In this document: positions 55,365 to 64,000 of the stretch, piece after piece
Numbering within the stretch: the stretch's first letter is position 1
Layout: each line of letters opens with the position of its first letter
NCBI GenBank assembly: GCA_963696675.1
Contig: CAVOLM010000058.1
Location: 19,705 to 83,704, forward strand
Source: DATBVX01 sp963696675
Lineage (GTDB): Bacteria; Pseudomonadota; Gammaproteobacteria; Steroidobacterales; Steroidobacteraceae
Direction: 5' to 3'
Length of the DNA: 64,000 nt
Program-made: the position numbers and the translations under genes
The notes under the pieces: generated by a model
What the model was told of the DNA's origin: nothing
Seen by the model: only the letters and a program-made list of their open reading frames with translations
Databases searched by the model: none

Positions 55365-58300
55365 CTATTGGCAGGTCGAATTCATTCCCGCGATCCAGCT
55401 TTGGATCAAGGCCACGCCCGCGGTGTCGACGAGATTGCTCGCAAGCGGCGGCATTTGGTGCAGGTCGCGCCGGCTCATGCGTACATAGATGAGTGAGGCC
55501 GCGGGATTGCCCGGCACGATCAGCCGCGCCCCCGAAATGCCCAGATCGCCGCTCGCCGGTGTTGCGTTACAAGCATTGGTCGCTGCGATCGCCGTGCCGA
55601 AGCGCAGGTCCATGTTCGATGGCGTGGGACCGGTCGGGCGATGGCATTGTGAGCAGTTCGTGTGCAGGTATGCGCGCGCGCGTTCCGTCAAGGTGCCGGT
55701 AGTGCCATATGGATCGGGGTACACGGGCAGTGCGCTCGGTGGCTGGGCGAGCGGCGTCGAGAACATGCCGATGGCGTTCAGCGTCGCGAGCTGATTCGCC
55801 GTGCGCCCGGTAGCTGGATAGGTCAGATTGCTGTTGAGCTGTGCAGTCTCGAGTCCGAGGCTGCGCCCGGCCGCACTGGTGTGACACTGCAGGCACTGCG
55901 CTTCACTCGGATAGATCCAGTCCTGTCCTGGAGGATTGATGTTCGTGATCAGCCCGCCCTTCACTAGGGTTGCCGCCGTCTGCGCGGAATTCCACTGGTA
56001 GGTGTACCCACCCCAGTTTCCAGTGTCGGGATGGCGCATGAAGAGTCGCGTCTCGATCAGGCGGGTGCCGAGCCTGAAGTGCTTGACCAGCACGGTGCCG
56101 TTGGGGAACGACCAGTCGCCGTCACTTTGGATCGTGATCGTCTGGTTGTTGGGCAGCGCCATCCAGCGCTCTTTCGCGGCGCCATCGGACCAGAAGGCTG
56201 CGTTCGGGGCGTATGGAATGAGCCCCGAGGCGGGCAGCTTCGGATCCGCCATGCTCACGCAGCCGGTATCGATGAGATTGGTCTGGATCGTGTCGTTGAT
56301 CGTGCCGCTCCCGGGCACGATCTTGTAAAGGCCGCCGTTGTAGTCGACTACGTAGAGCTCCCCCGCTGAGTCCTCGGCGAAGGAGGAAATATTCAATCCT
56401 GTGGATTGAATGAGATCGCGCCGATCGAATCCACCCGAGGTGTTCGTCGCCAGGTACATCAGGCGGCCGCTTACGAAATCGGCGAAAACATAACGACCGC
56501 GCAGCGATGGGATCGCGCTGCCGCGATACACGTAACCGCCGGTGACCGATTGCCCGATCCCGTGGTCGTACTCCGCGATCGGATCGATCAGCGGCGCGCC
56601 ATTCGCGGTGAGCGGACAGTTGCTCGAGGGGTTGAAGCAATGCCGGCCTTCGCGAATCCGCCAGCCGAAGTTGCCGCCATTGACGATCCGGTCGACTTCC
56701 TCCCAGCTGTCCTGCCCTACGTCCGAGAGCCAGAGGTCCGGGTCTGTCGCGGAACGATCGAAGCTCCACCGCCAGGGATTGCGCAGCCCGTAGGCATAGA
56801 TTTCCGGGCAGGGCGCGGACCCTGATCCGGCACTGCACAGGCCGTTCCCGACGTACGGATTGTCGGCGGGAATCGTGTACGGGTTCGCGCCATCGACGTT
56901 GATACGCAGGATCTTGCCAAAGAGCAGATTGCGATTCTGCGCGCGGTTGCCCGGATCGCCGCCGGAGCCGCCGTCGCCGAACCCGATGTAGAGGTTACCG
57001 TCGGGCCCGAACAGGATGTTGCCGCCGTTGTGGTTGTCGAACGGCTGATCGAGCCTGAGGAGGATGCGCTCGGTCGTCGGATCGAGCAGACCATTCGAGC
57101 CACGACGGAATTCGGAGATGTGGGATTGAAGACCAGATGGAGTCGCGGCCGACCCTGTGTACGAAAGGAACACGCGCCCGTTCGACGCATAGTTCGGATG
57201 GAACGCCATGCCGAGGAGGCCCGACTCCTGCGCGCTGTCATCAACGATGCTCTGCAGGTCCGCCCATTGTGTCGTGGTAGACGGGTTCGTTCCCTCGAAG
57301 CGCCGGATCGTGCCGCGCTGCTCGACCACGTACCAGCGGTTGGTCGGCTCGCCGGGCGCCTGGGTGAGCAGGATCGGGCTCGTGAACGACAAGCTCGGGA
57401 AGACTTGCTGCGTCGCGACCGAAGTATTCGTCGTCGGCTGGTTCGGCGCGATGCAGGTCGTATTACTTGGACGCGAGTCGAGTCCGGAGGGCTGCGAGGC
57501 CTGTGGAGAAGCTTGCACCGAATTCGAATCGGCTGACACATTGCCGGCGTTGTCGACCGCCCGCACTGTGTACGTGTACGTCACGCCAGCGGTAACCGTC
57601 GTGTCGGTGTAGGAGGTCAAAATGATTCCCGTGGCGATCTGCGCCGCGTTGCGAAACACCCGATAGCCCGCGAGACCCGAACCTCCCGTATCGGTCGACG
57701 CATTCCAGGTCAGACCCACTTGGGTCTCGGTAACGCTGGTCGTCGCCAGTGCGCTCGGTGCCGACGGTGCGGTCGTATCCGACGGTGTTGTTACTGATGC
57801 CGTGTTCGAATCGCCCGAGGCATTGCCCGCGTTATCGAGCGCTCTCACCGTGTACGTGTAAGACGTATTGGGCGCGACGGTGTTGTCGGTGTAGGTCGTG
57901 CCGGAAATGCCGGTTGCGATCTGAGCGCCTCCGCGAAACACGCGATAGCCCGCGAGCCCGGCACCGCCTGTATCGGTCGACCCATTCCACACCAGGCGGA
58001 CCGACGTGGAGCTGAGCGCGGTCGCGACGAGTCCCGACGGCGCGGAGGGTGCAATCGTGTCCTGGGCAGTGGTTGCCTGCGCCGTGTTCGATGGGGCGGA
58101 TACGTTGTTGGCACCATCGATCGCGCGTACGACATACGAATAATTCGTGTTAGGCGAGAGCCCGGTGTCGGCAAACGACAATACGCCAGACGCGACCTGC
58201 GCGACCTGCGTACCGCCTCGGAAAATACGGTAGCCCGCAAGGCCTGATCCGCCAGCGTCGCTGGACGCATTCCAGGCGAGATTGATCTGCGTTGAGCCGG

Positions 58301-60173
58301 CGGCCGTTGCCGTCAGGCCAGCAGGCGCGGACGGTGGCGTCGCATCGCTGCCAGTTGTCGCTGTCGCGACATTGGAGGCCGGGGAAACGTTGGCGGCATT
58401 GTCGAAGGCACGCACCGTGTACGAATGCATCGAAAGAGGCGCGAGGCCGGTGTCGGCAAAGGTAAGAGTACCGGCACCGACCTGCGCAATTTGGGTGCCG
58501 TCCCGGGTCACGCGATAACCCGCAAGTCCCGAGCCCCCCGTGTCGGACGAGGCATTCCACGTGAGAGTGATCTGGTTCGCACCGGTCGGTGTGGCGGTCA
58601 GATTCGCCGGCGCGCTCGGCGCAAGAGAATCTGCCGGCGTCGTGACGTTTGCAGGCGTCGATTGCGCGGATTCGTTGCCTGCATTGTCGATCGCCGATAC
58701 ACGATACGCATACGCGGTGCCCGGCGCCGCGGTGGCGTCGGTAAACGTCGTCGTGCCTGCGCCCACCGCCGTGAGTTGCGTGCCGTTGCGATAGATTCGG
58801 TACCCGGCAAGCCCGGAACCGCCAGTGTCCGTCGAAGCGCTCCAGGTCACGCGAACCGAGTCCGATGCGAGCGCGTTGGCCACGACGTTGGTGGGAACAG
58901 AAGGCGCCGTAGTGTCGCTGGATGTGGTGGCGGAGGCTGAGTTTGACGGAGCCGAGACGTTTCCGTCGCCGTCAAATGCGCGCACGACGTATGTGTGGGT
59001 CGAGTTTGGTGCGAGACCGCTATCAGTGAACGTCAGCACTCCTGCGCCGACCTGCCCCACCGGGTTCGCCCCGCCGTCGCGGAAAACGCGATACCCGGCC
59101 AAGCCTGAGCCGCCCGTATCAGTCGAACCAATCCAGGTCACCACGATGCTCTGCGAGCCGTTCGCGGTGGCGGCAACGGCCGACGGCGCGGTGGGCGGCG
59201 TCGTGTCCGTCGCGGCCGAGGTCGTCACATTCGCGACATTGGAAAAAGCCGACGCGTTGTTCGCGCCGTCGATCGCGCGAACCGCGTACGTGTAGGTGGT
59301 CGAAGCACTCACTGCGGAATCGACGAAGCTGGTAGCGTTCCCCGGCGCGTCGCTGATCTTCACGCCGTCGCGCTGAATCTCGTAGCGCTGAATCCCCGAG
59401 GCGTCCGTGGATGCAATCCAGTTGAGCAATACGGCGCTCGCACCCTGCGCGGTCGCGGTCAGCGAGCCAGGCACAGTCGGCGGTATTGCGTCGGGCGGAA
59501 TCGGTGTGGTGACGCTGACGGCATTCGAGGGTCCGGAAACATTCCCCGCGCCGTCCATCGCGCGAATCACGTAGCTGTAGGCGGTCCCGGCGGTCAAATT
59601 CGTGTCGGAGTAGCTGGCGGTCGCGACTGTCGCGACCGCCGTGGGGCCGCCGTTGCGGAAAATCCGATAACCGGCCAGACCCGAGCCCCCCGTATCCGCA
59701 GAGACATCCCACGACAGATTGACCTGAGTGGGTCCAGTGGCCACTGCCTGAACATTCGCCGGTACGTCGGGCGCCACAGTATCCGCAGCGGACGGCGTGC
59801 GAACCTGCACGACGGAAGTCGGACCCGACTCGTTGGCGGGCGTGGCACCATCGAATGCAGTGACGAAATAGCCATAAGTGGTCGCTGGCGCGACCGTGGT
59901 ATCCGTATAAGACGTCGCCGTTACGGTGCCGATCGCGGTGGAGAGATCACTGCGGAATACTCGATAGCCGGCGACACCAGTGCCGCTATCGCTCGAAGCG
60001 CTCCATTGCAGCTCCACACGTTGCGGGTCCGGAGCGGTGACCTGGAGTCCCGACGGTGCGGTCGGCGGTGTGCTGTCATCATTAGTCTTGTCGACACCGA
60101 CGAGGTCGCAGGCCGAAACGAAGCACACTGCAACGAGCACGACCCGTCGCGAAGCGGAAAGATTTGCGATCAA
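55365..60173 (-). CDS. Giant lipoprotein: nine Fn3 domains + PQQ-type sugar dehydrogenase + two-haem C-terminal domain
   Basis: This protein of about 1,602 residues is intact. I chose the TTG at 60173, preceded by GGGTGG; it begins the lipoprotein signal LIANLSASRRVVLVAVCFVS with lipobox VSAC. Nine Fn3 repeats of about 93 residues (about 35-880) carry the core DTGGSGLAGYRVFRDG. A six-bladed glucose/sorbosone-dehydrogenase propeller follows (about 925-1290: GEPTNRWYVVEQRGTIRRF, FGDGGSGGDPGNRAQNRN). The C-terminal domain has two haem-c motifs, CLQCH (about 1427) and CSQCH (about 1508), and ends MPPLASNLVDTAGVALIQSW. It is predicted to oxidise a sugar or alcohol at the cell surface and pass electrons to the haems. 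The closest relative is the protein at 62023-64000. The first codon is uncertain. Confidence 0.85.
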   Translation of the reverse strand: MIANLSASRRVVLVAVCFVSACDLVGVDKTNDDSTPPTAPSGLQVTAPDPQRVELQWSASSDSGTGVAGYRVFRSDLSTAIGTVTATSYTDTTVAPATTYGYFVTAFDGATPANESGPTSVVQVRTPSAADTVAPDVPANVQAVATGPTQVNLSWDVSADTGGSGLAGYRIFRNGGPTAVATVATASYSDTNLTAGTAYSYVIRAMDGAGNVSGPSNAVSVTTPIPPDAIPPTVPGSLTATAQGASAVLLNWIASTDASGIQRYEIQRDGVKISDAPGNATSFVDSAVSASTTYTYAVRAIDGANNASAFSNVANVTTSAATDTTPPTAPSAVAATANGSQSIVVTWIGSTDTGGSGLAGYRVFRDGGANPVGQVGAGVLTFTDSGLAPNSTHTYVVRAFDGDGNVSAPSNSASATTSSDTTAPSVPTNVVANALASDSVRVTWSASTDTGGSGLAGYRIYRNGTQLTAVGAGTTTFTDATAAPGTAYAYRVSAIDNAGNESAQSTPANVTTPADSLAPSAPANLTATPTGANQITLTWNASSDTGGSGLAGYRVTRDGTQIAQVGAGTLTFADTGLAPLSMHSYTVRAFDNAANVSPASNVATATTGSDATPPSAPAGLTATAAGSTQINLAWNASSDAGGSGLAGYRIFRGGTQVAQVASGVLSFADTGLSPNTNYSYVVRAIDGANNVSAPSNTAQATTAQDTIAPSAPSGLVATALSSTSVRLVWNGSTDTGGAGLAGYRVFRGGAQIATGISGTTYTDNTVAPNTSYTYTVRALDNAGNASGDSNTASVTTPSDTTAPSAPSALATTSVTETQVGLTWNASTDTGGSGLAGYRVFRNAAQIATGIILTSYTDTTVTAGVTYTYTVRAVDNAGNVSADSNSVQASPQASQPSGLDSRPSNTTCIAPNQPTTNTSVATQQVFPSLSFTSPILLTQAPGEPTNRWYVVEQRGTIRRFEGTNPSTTTQWADLQSIVDDSAQESGLLGMAFHPNYASNGRVFLSYTGSAATPSGLQSHISEFRRGSNGLLDPTTERILLRLDQPFDNHNGGNILFGPDGNLYIGFGDGGSGGDPGNRAQNRNLLFGKILRINVDGANPYTIPADNPYVGNGLCSAGSGSAPCPEIYAYGLRNPWRWSFDRSATDPDLWLSDVGQDSWEEVDRIVNGGNFGWRIREGRHCFNPSSNCPLTANGAPLIDPIAEYDHGIGQSVTGGYVYRGSAIPSLRGRYVFADFVSGRLMYLATNTSGGFDRRDLIQSTGLNISSFAEDSAGELYVVDYNGGLYKIVPGSGTINDTIQTNLIDTGCVSMADPKLPASGLIPYAPNAAFWSDGAAKERWMALPNNQTITIQSDGDWSFPNGTVLVKHFRLGTRLIETRLFMRHPDTGNWGGYTYQWNSAQTAATLVKGGLITNINPPGQDWIYPSEAQCLQCHTSAAGRSLGLETAQLNSNLTYPATGRTANQLATLNAIGMFSTPLAQPPSALPVYPDPYGTTGTLTERARAYLHTNCSQCHRPTGPTPSNMDLRFGTAIAATNACNATPASGDLGISGARLIVPGNPAASLIYVRMSRRDLHQMPPLASNLVDTAGVALIQSWIAGMNSTCQ
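57500..60070. repeat. Tandem fibronectin-III coding repeats, nine copies
   Basis: Nine units of about 280 bases encode Fn3 domains beginning with D-x-x-x-P-S-x-P and containing GLAGYR. Unit 3 is the most divergent (ASGIQRYEIQRDG). The units are similar enough at the DNA level to invite recombination or assembly collapse. Confidence 0.7.
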
Positions 60174-60286
60174 CGATCCACCCTGAACCGGCCTTCGCCC
60201 ATAGGAGCCGTGGCCTTCACCCCAGGAGATCGTGTCATGGCCGGTTGCGTCATGCCAGACGTCGGCGAGTTGCGACAATAATCGAG

Positions 60287-61273
60287 CTACAGAGCCACGC
60301 TCACGCGGAGCCGTCGTCGGCCCGGTACTGCGTCAGCCGCTGCAACCGCCGGGCGCACTCTCGAGAGCGCACTGCGCAGTTCCTTCGGCTGACGGATCTC
60401 GAACTCGAAGGGCAAGCGGGCGAGCTCACGCGCGAACCAATCGAGGTTGTCCGCCTGCGCGCGCAACAGCACGCCGCCGGGGACTTGCTCGAGCAGCCCG
60501 ATCGAGGCGAAGAGCTCGCGTCGCGCCACCCGCAGTTCGGTCTTGAGGAGCACTTCGATCGCGTGCGTGCGCGGCATCGTCGCGATCGAGAAGGCGAGAT
60601 AGCCGAGCGCATCGAAGCCCTTGGGCCGCGTGAATCGGACCTCGAGTGGGCGCACGGATTGCACGCGATCGAGCCGGAACGATCGCACCCCACCTCTGAG
60701 ATGGCACATGCCGACGACATACCAGCATCCGCCGCGATAGGCGAGGCCGTAGGGATCGAAGTCTCGCTCGGTCACCGCGCGCTGCGCCGCGCAGTAGCGC
60801 ATGGACACACGTATCTGCGATTGGGCGGCGCCGCTCAGGGCGAGCAATGCATCGTTCGTGGCGGGCTCACCCGTGCGCGACAGATCGAGCGCGACGGTCT
60901 CATCGATGGCGCGAACCCGGCGCTTGAGATTCGCGGGCATCACCCGCTCGAGCTTCGCCTGCGCACTCGCGACCGCGGGCGCTGCGTTCGACAGCGCGAG
61001 GCTGCGCGCAGCAAGGAGTCCGACCGACAACGCCAACGCTTCCTCATCGGTGAACATCATCGGCGGCAGCTTGTAACCCGCTACGAGCATGTAGGCGCCG
61101 TGGCGTCCGCGCTCGGTCGTGATGGGCACGCCGATTTCCTCCAGGCGCGAGATGTAACGGCGCAGCGTCCGGCCGTCGACCTTGATCCGCTGCGCCAGCT
61201 CGGCGCCGCTCATGCGGCCGTGCGTCTGCAGCAGCTCGAGCACGCCGAGCACGCGGGTGGTCGGGTGATACAT
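60287..61273 (-). CDS. WYL-domain transcriptional regulator
   Basis: This 328-residue regulator has an N-terminal winged HTH (about 8-62: VLGVLELLQTHGRMSGAELA, then QRIKVDGRTLRRYISRLEE) and a WYL domain (about 145-220: RDFDPYGLAYRGGCWYVVGM, then RGGVRSFRLDRVQSV). In this family the WYL domain binds small ligands or nucleic acids to control the HTH. It lies 100 bases from the divergent secreted-protein gene and ends 113 bases beyond the TTG of the giant lipoprotein, so it may control either. The gene is intact. Confidence 0.88.
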   Translation of the reverse strand: MYHPTTRVLGVLELLQTHGRMSGAELAQRIKVDGRTLRRYISRLEEIGVPITTERGRHGAYMLVAGYKLPPMMFTDEEALALSVGLLAARSLALSNAAPAVASAQAKLERVMPANLKRRVRAIDETVALDLSRTGEPATNDALLALSGAAQSQIRVSMRYCAAQRAVTERDFDPYGLAYRGGCWYVVGMCHLRGGVRSFRLDRVQSVRPLEVRFTRPKGFDALGYLAFSIATMPRTHAIEVLLKTELRVARRELFASIGLLEQVPGGVLLRAQADNLDWFARELARLPFEFEIRQPKELRSALSRVRPAVAAADAVPGRRRLRVSVAL

Positions 61274-61372
61274 GTGAACAGCTTACGCCGAATCAGGGCG
61301 GGTTACGCCCTATATCCGTAATACCCTGCTCTCGCCGTTCGAAAACCACCGTCGCAGGTCGGAGGAGGCATC

Positions 61373-61957
61373 GTGCATCTTTCATTGCGGCTCATCGCAT
61401 GGCCGATGATCGTGCTCTCCGGCGTGCTCGGCTCGCTTTGCCAGGCCGAAAACGTCAGAGCGGAGTGGATGCTCGCGCTCAGTGAGGCTCAGCGTATGCA
61501 GGACCAGGCGCATGGCTTCGATTTCCTCATGGGAGACTGGCACATCCACAATCGGCGGCTCGTCAAGCGGCTGCAGCGCTCGAACGAATGGCAGGAGTTC
61601 GAATCGCAGAGCGTGTGCAACGCGCTCGCTGGCGGAATCGGCAACCAGGACGAGTATCGCACGGAGTTCTGGAAAGACTTCGTGGGGATCAGCCTGCGCT
61701 TCTTCGATCCGCTCACGGCGCAGTGGTCGATCTATTGGATCGACACCCGCACACGCGTACTGCAGCCACCCGTCGTCGGCAGCTTTGCGGGCGATGTCGG
61801 CATCTTCGAAGGCCGTGACCAGTTCGAGGGCCGACCGATACTGGTGCGTTACACGTGGTCGCGCGTGAGGAGCGCGAACCCGCGCTGGGAGCAGGCCTTC
61901 TCCGAGAACGGCGGTAAGAGCTGGGAAACCAATTGGACGATGGACTTCAGCCGTTAG
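61373..61957 (+). CDS. Secreted lipocalin-like protein (DUF1579-like)
   Basis: This 194-residue protein begins at a GTG with a strong GGAGGAGG seven bases upstream. A signal peptide (LIAWPMIVLSGVLGSLCQAE) is followed by FDFLMGDWHIHNRRLVKRL and WIDTRTRVLQPPVVGSFAG, a pattern resembling small lipocalin-like DUF1579 proteins; I am not certain of the family. It is divergent from the WYL regulator and convergent with the second PQQ dehydrogenase, whose stop is 65 bases away. A degraded second copy lies at 55297-55347. Confidence 0.7.
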   Translation: MHLSLRLIAWPMIVLSGVLGSLCQAENVRAEWMLALSEAQRMQDQAHGFDFLMGDWHIHNRRLVKRLQRSNEWQEFESQSVCNALAGGIGNQDEYRTEFWKDFVGISLRFFDPLTAQWSIYWIDTRTRVLQPPVVGSFAGDVGIFEGRDQFEGRPILVRYTWSRVRSANPRWEQAFSENGGKSWETNWTMDFSR

Positions 61958-62022
61958 AGCCAGGCAGCTGCTGCGAGTGGCGGCTGCTCGAGCGTGCGTA
62001 CTACTTGTACGAGACCCCGGAC

Positions 62023-64000
62023 TTACTGGCAGCTGGCGGTTCATGCCCATGATCCAGTTCTGGATCAGAGCGGCACCTGCGGTGTCGACCAGGTTGCTCG
62101 CAAGCGGCGGCATCTGGTGCAGGTCGCGCCGGCTCATGCGTACAAAGATGAGTGAGGCCGCGGGATTGCCCGGCACGATCAGCCGCGCGCCCGCGATGCC
62201 CAGATCGCCGCTCGCCGGCGTTGCGTTACAAGTATTGGTCGACGCGATCGACGTGCCGAACCGCAGGTCCATGTTCGACGGCGTACCGCCCGACGGGCGA
62301 TGACATTGCGAGCAGTTCGTGTGCAGGTACGCACGGGCTCTCTCGGCGACGGTGCCGGCCGAGCCGTACGGATCGGGATACGCGGGCAGCGCACTCGGCG
62401 ACTGACTGAGCGGCGTTGAGAACATGCCGATGGAGTTCAAGGTCGCGAGCTGATTCGCCGTGCGGCCTGTGGCCGGATACAGCAGGTCGCTATTGAGCTG
62501 TGCAGTCTCCAGGCCGAGGCTGCGCCCCGCCGCGTTGCTATGACACTGCAGGCATTGGGCTTCGCTCGGATAGATCCAGTCCTGCCCGGGCGGATTGATA
62601 TTCGTGATCTGTCCGCCCTTCACCAGCGTTGCAGCAGTCTGGGCCGCATTCCACTGATACGTGTAGCCGCCCCAGTTACCGTTGGGATGCCGCATGAAGA
62701 GGCGTGTTTCGATGAGGCGGCTTCCGAGCCTGAAGTTCTTCATCAGCACGGTGCCGTTCGGGAACGACCAGTCACCATCGCTGCCGATCGTGATCGTCTG
62801 GCCGTTGGGCAGCGCCATCCAGCGCTCCTTTTGCGCGCCATCGGACCAGAACGCCGCGTTCGGCGTGTAGGGGATCAATCCGGCCGCCGGCTGTGTCGGA
62901 TCGGCGGCACTCACGCAGCCGGTGTCGACGAGGTTCGCGGGAATCGTGTCGTTGATCGTGCCGCTGCCGGCAACTAGCTGATAAAGGCCGCCGTTGTAGT
63001 CGGTGACGTAGAGCTCACCCGCCGCGTCCTGCGCGAAGGACGAGATATTGAGCCCGGTCGACACGATGAGGTCCAGGCGATCAAAGCCGCCGGAAGCGTT
63101 GGCAGCGAGGTACATGAGCCTGCCACTCACGAAATCGGCGAACACGTATCGGCCGCGCAGCGACGGGATAGCGCTGCCCCGGTACACGTAGCCACCCGTG
63201 ATCGACTGGCCGACGCCGTGATCGTACTCGGCGATCGGATCGATCAGTGGTGCGCCGTTCGCGGTGAGCGGACAGTTGCTCGAGGGATTGAAGCAATGCC
63301 GGCCTTCGCGAATGCGCCAGCCATAGTTGCCGCCGTTGACGATGCGATCGACCTCCTCCCATGCGTTCTGGCCGACGTCGGCGAGCCACAGGTCGGGTTC
63401 CGAGGCCGCGCGATCGAAACTCCAGCGCCAGGGATTGCGCAGGCCGTACGCGTAGATCTCGGGACAGGACGCAGAGCCCGTGCCCGCGCTGCAGAGCGGA
63501 TTGCCGACGTAGGGGTTGTCGGCTGGGATCGTGTAAGGATTCGCGCCGTCGACATTGATGCGCAGGATCTTGCCGAACAGCATCGTCCGGTTCTGCGAGC
63601 GATTCTCCGGGTCACCGCCGGAGCCGCCGTCGCCGAAGCCGATATAAAGATTGCCATCCGGCCCGAACATGATGTTGCCGCCGTTGTGATTCTCGAACGG
63701 CTGGTCGAGCCGCAGCAGGATGCGCTCGCTGGTCGGGTCGAGCAGTCCATTGCTGCCGCGCCGGAACTCCGAGATGTGCGACTGGAACGGACTGGCGCCG
63801 GCGCCCGTATAAGAGAGGAATACGCGCCCGTTCGACGCATAGCTCGGGTGAAACGCCATGCCGAGCAGTCCCGATTCCCCGGCACTGTCGTTGACGATGC
63901 TCTGCAGGTCGGCCCACTGCGTCGTCGCGGTCGGATTCGTACCCTCGAAACGCTGGATCGTGCCGCGCTGCTCGACGACATACCACCGATTGGCCGGTTC
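62023..64000 (-). CDS. PQQ-type sugar dehydrogenase with two-haem C-terminal domain, 3' part (5' end outside window)
   Basis: The frame is open to the right edge and encodes the propeller (NRWYVVEQRGTIQRFEGTN, GDGGSGGDPENRSQNRT, YAYGLRNPWRWSFDRA) and the haem domain (CLQCHSNAAGRSLG, CSQCHRPSGGTPSN). It is about 85-90% identical by eye to residues 940-1602 of the giant lipoprotein at 55365-60173. Near the end the frame changes near 62038: as read it would continue past 62023, but one base restores GMN.TASCQ and a TAA at 62023-62025, matching GMNSTCQ of the paralogue. Whether this copy also carries Fn3 domains lies beyond the edge. Confidence 0.88.

Noticed and set aside
60164..61321. A 385-codon open frame on the plus strand opposite the WYL regulator.
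   Set aside because: The regulator on the minus strand has recognisable HTH and WYL motifs; the plus-strand frame has none and overlaps it completely.
61382..62022. Readthrough of the second dehydrogenase frame, antisense to the secreted-protein gene.
   Set aside because: The paralogue ends at the matching position; a single base near 62038 restores the normal end, and the secreted-protein gene has a strong ribosome-binding site on the other strand.

Overview
The window is a GC-rich (about 60-65% by eye) stretch from a Gram-negative proteobacterium. The prsK-prsR-xrtA-prsT gene set, the Tat and lipoprotein signals, the c-di-GMP-I riboswitches and the tRNA sequences fit a gammaproteobacterium; a Steroidobacter- or Nevskia-like lineage is my guess, not something the sequence proves. 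Most of the window (1-51.8 kb) is an exosortase A (XrtA/PEP-CTERM-type) exopolysaccharide locus. The right end (52-64 kb) holds housekeeping genes, redox enzymes and a segmental duplication.

Layout. 1-3.7 kb (+): the end of a family-2 glycosyltransferase, an XrtA-associated acyl-CoA ligase and a PLP decarboxylase. 3.7-10.9 kb (-): a secreted beta-helix/Ig-like protein, a TPR protein, a Tat-exported protein and an O-antigen-ligase-like membrane protein. 11.0-15.6 kb (+): a compact ACP / FkbH / MaoC-ketoreductase / GNAT-like module, which looks like a glyceryl- or acyl-thioester pathway. 15.6-20.5 kb (-): a second Tat protein, a glycosyltransferase, a fused double alpha/beta hydrolase and a second ACP. 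20.8-22.6 kb (+): an asparagine-synthetase-like enzyme. 22.6-46.6 kb (-): the main EPS operon. Read in its direction of transcription it is prsK, prsR, xrtA, prsT, polysaccharide export protein, chain-length protein, tyrosine kinase, outer-membrane protein, deacetylase, FemAB-like protein, glycosyltransferase, AlgD-like dehydrogenase, glycosyltransferase, amidotransferase, two more glycosyltransferases and a second deacetylase. Many of its neighbouring genes overlap by four bases. 46.8-50.2 kb (-): two Ig/Fn3-repeat lipoproteins, each preceded by a c-di-GMP-I (GEMM) riboswitch. 50.4-51.8 kb (-): the initiating sugar transferase. 51.96-53.6 kb (-): tRNA-Glu, tRNA-Ala and gltX. 53.9-64 kb: an FAD oxidoreductase and two paralogous PQQ-dehydrogenase/cytochrome proteins, the first carrying nine Fn3 domains, with a WYL regulator and a small secreted protein between them.

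How the genes fit together. The sugar transferase primes a lipid-linked repeat unit; the glycosyltransferases and the sugar-nucleotide dehydrogenase build it; the chain-length, kinase, export and outer-membrane proteins polymerise and export it; the deacetylases, amidotransferases, FemAB-like protein and ACP-dependent modules decorate it. PrsK/PrsR control the system with sigma-54. XrtA would anchor PEP-CTERM proteins, but none is encoded in this window. The riboswitches tie the adjacent repeat lipoproteins, probably matrix or surface proteins, to c-di-GMP.

Caution: many genes between about 20.8 and 34.5 kb, plus a few elsewhere including gltX, are split by single-base frame changes. Both strands and essential genes are hit, so I think these are mostly uncorrected sequencing indels. 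I annotate whole genes across the breaks and say where the frame changes. Family names (TIGR numbers) are from memory and were not checked against a database.
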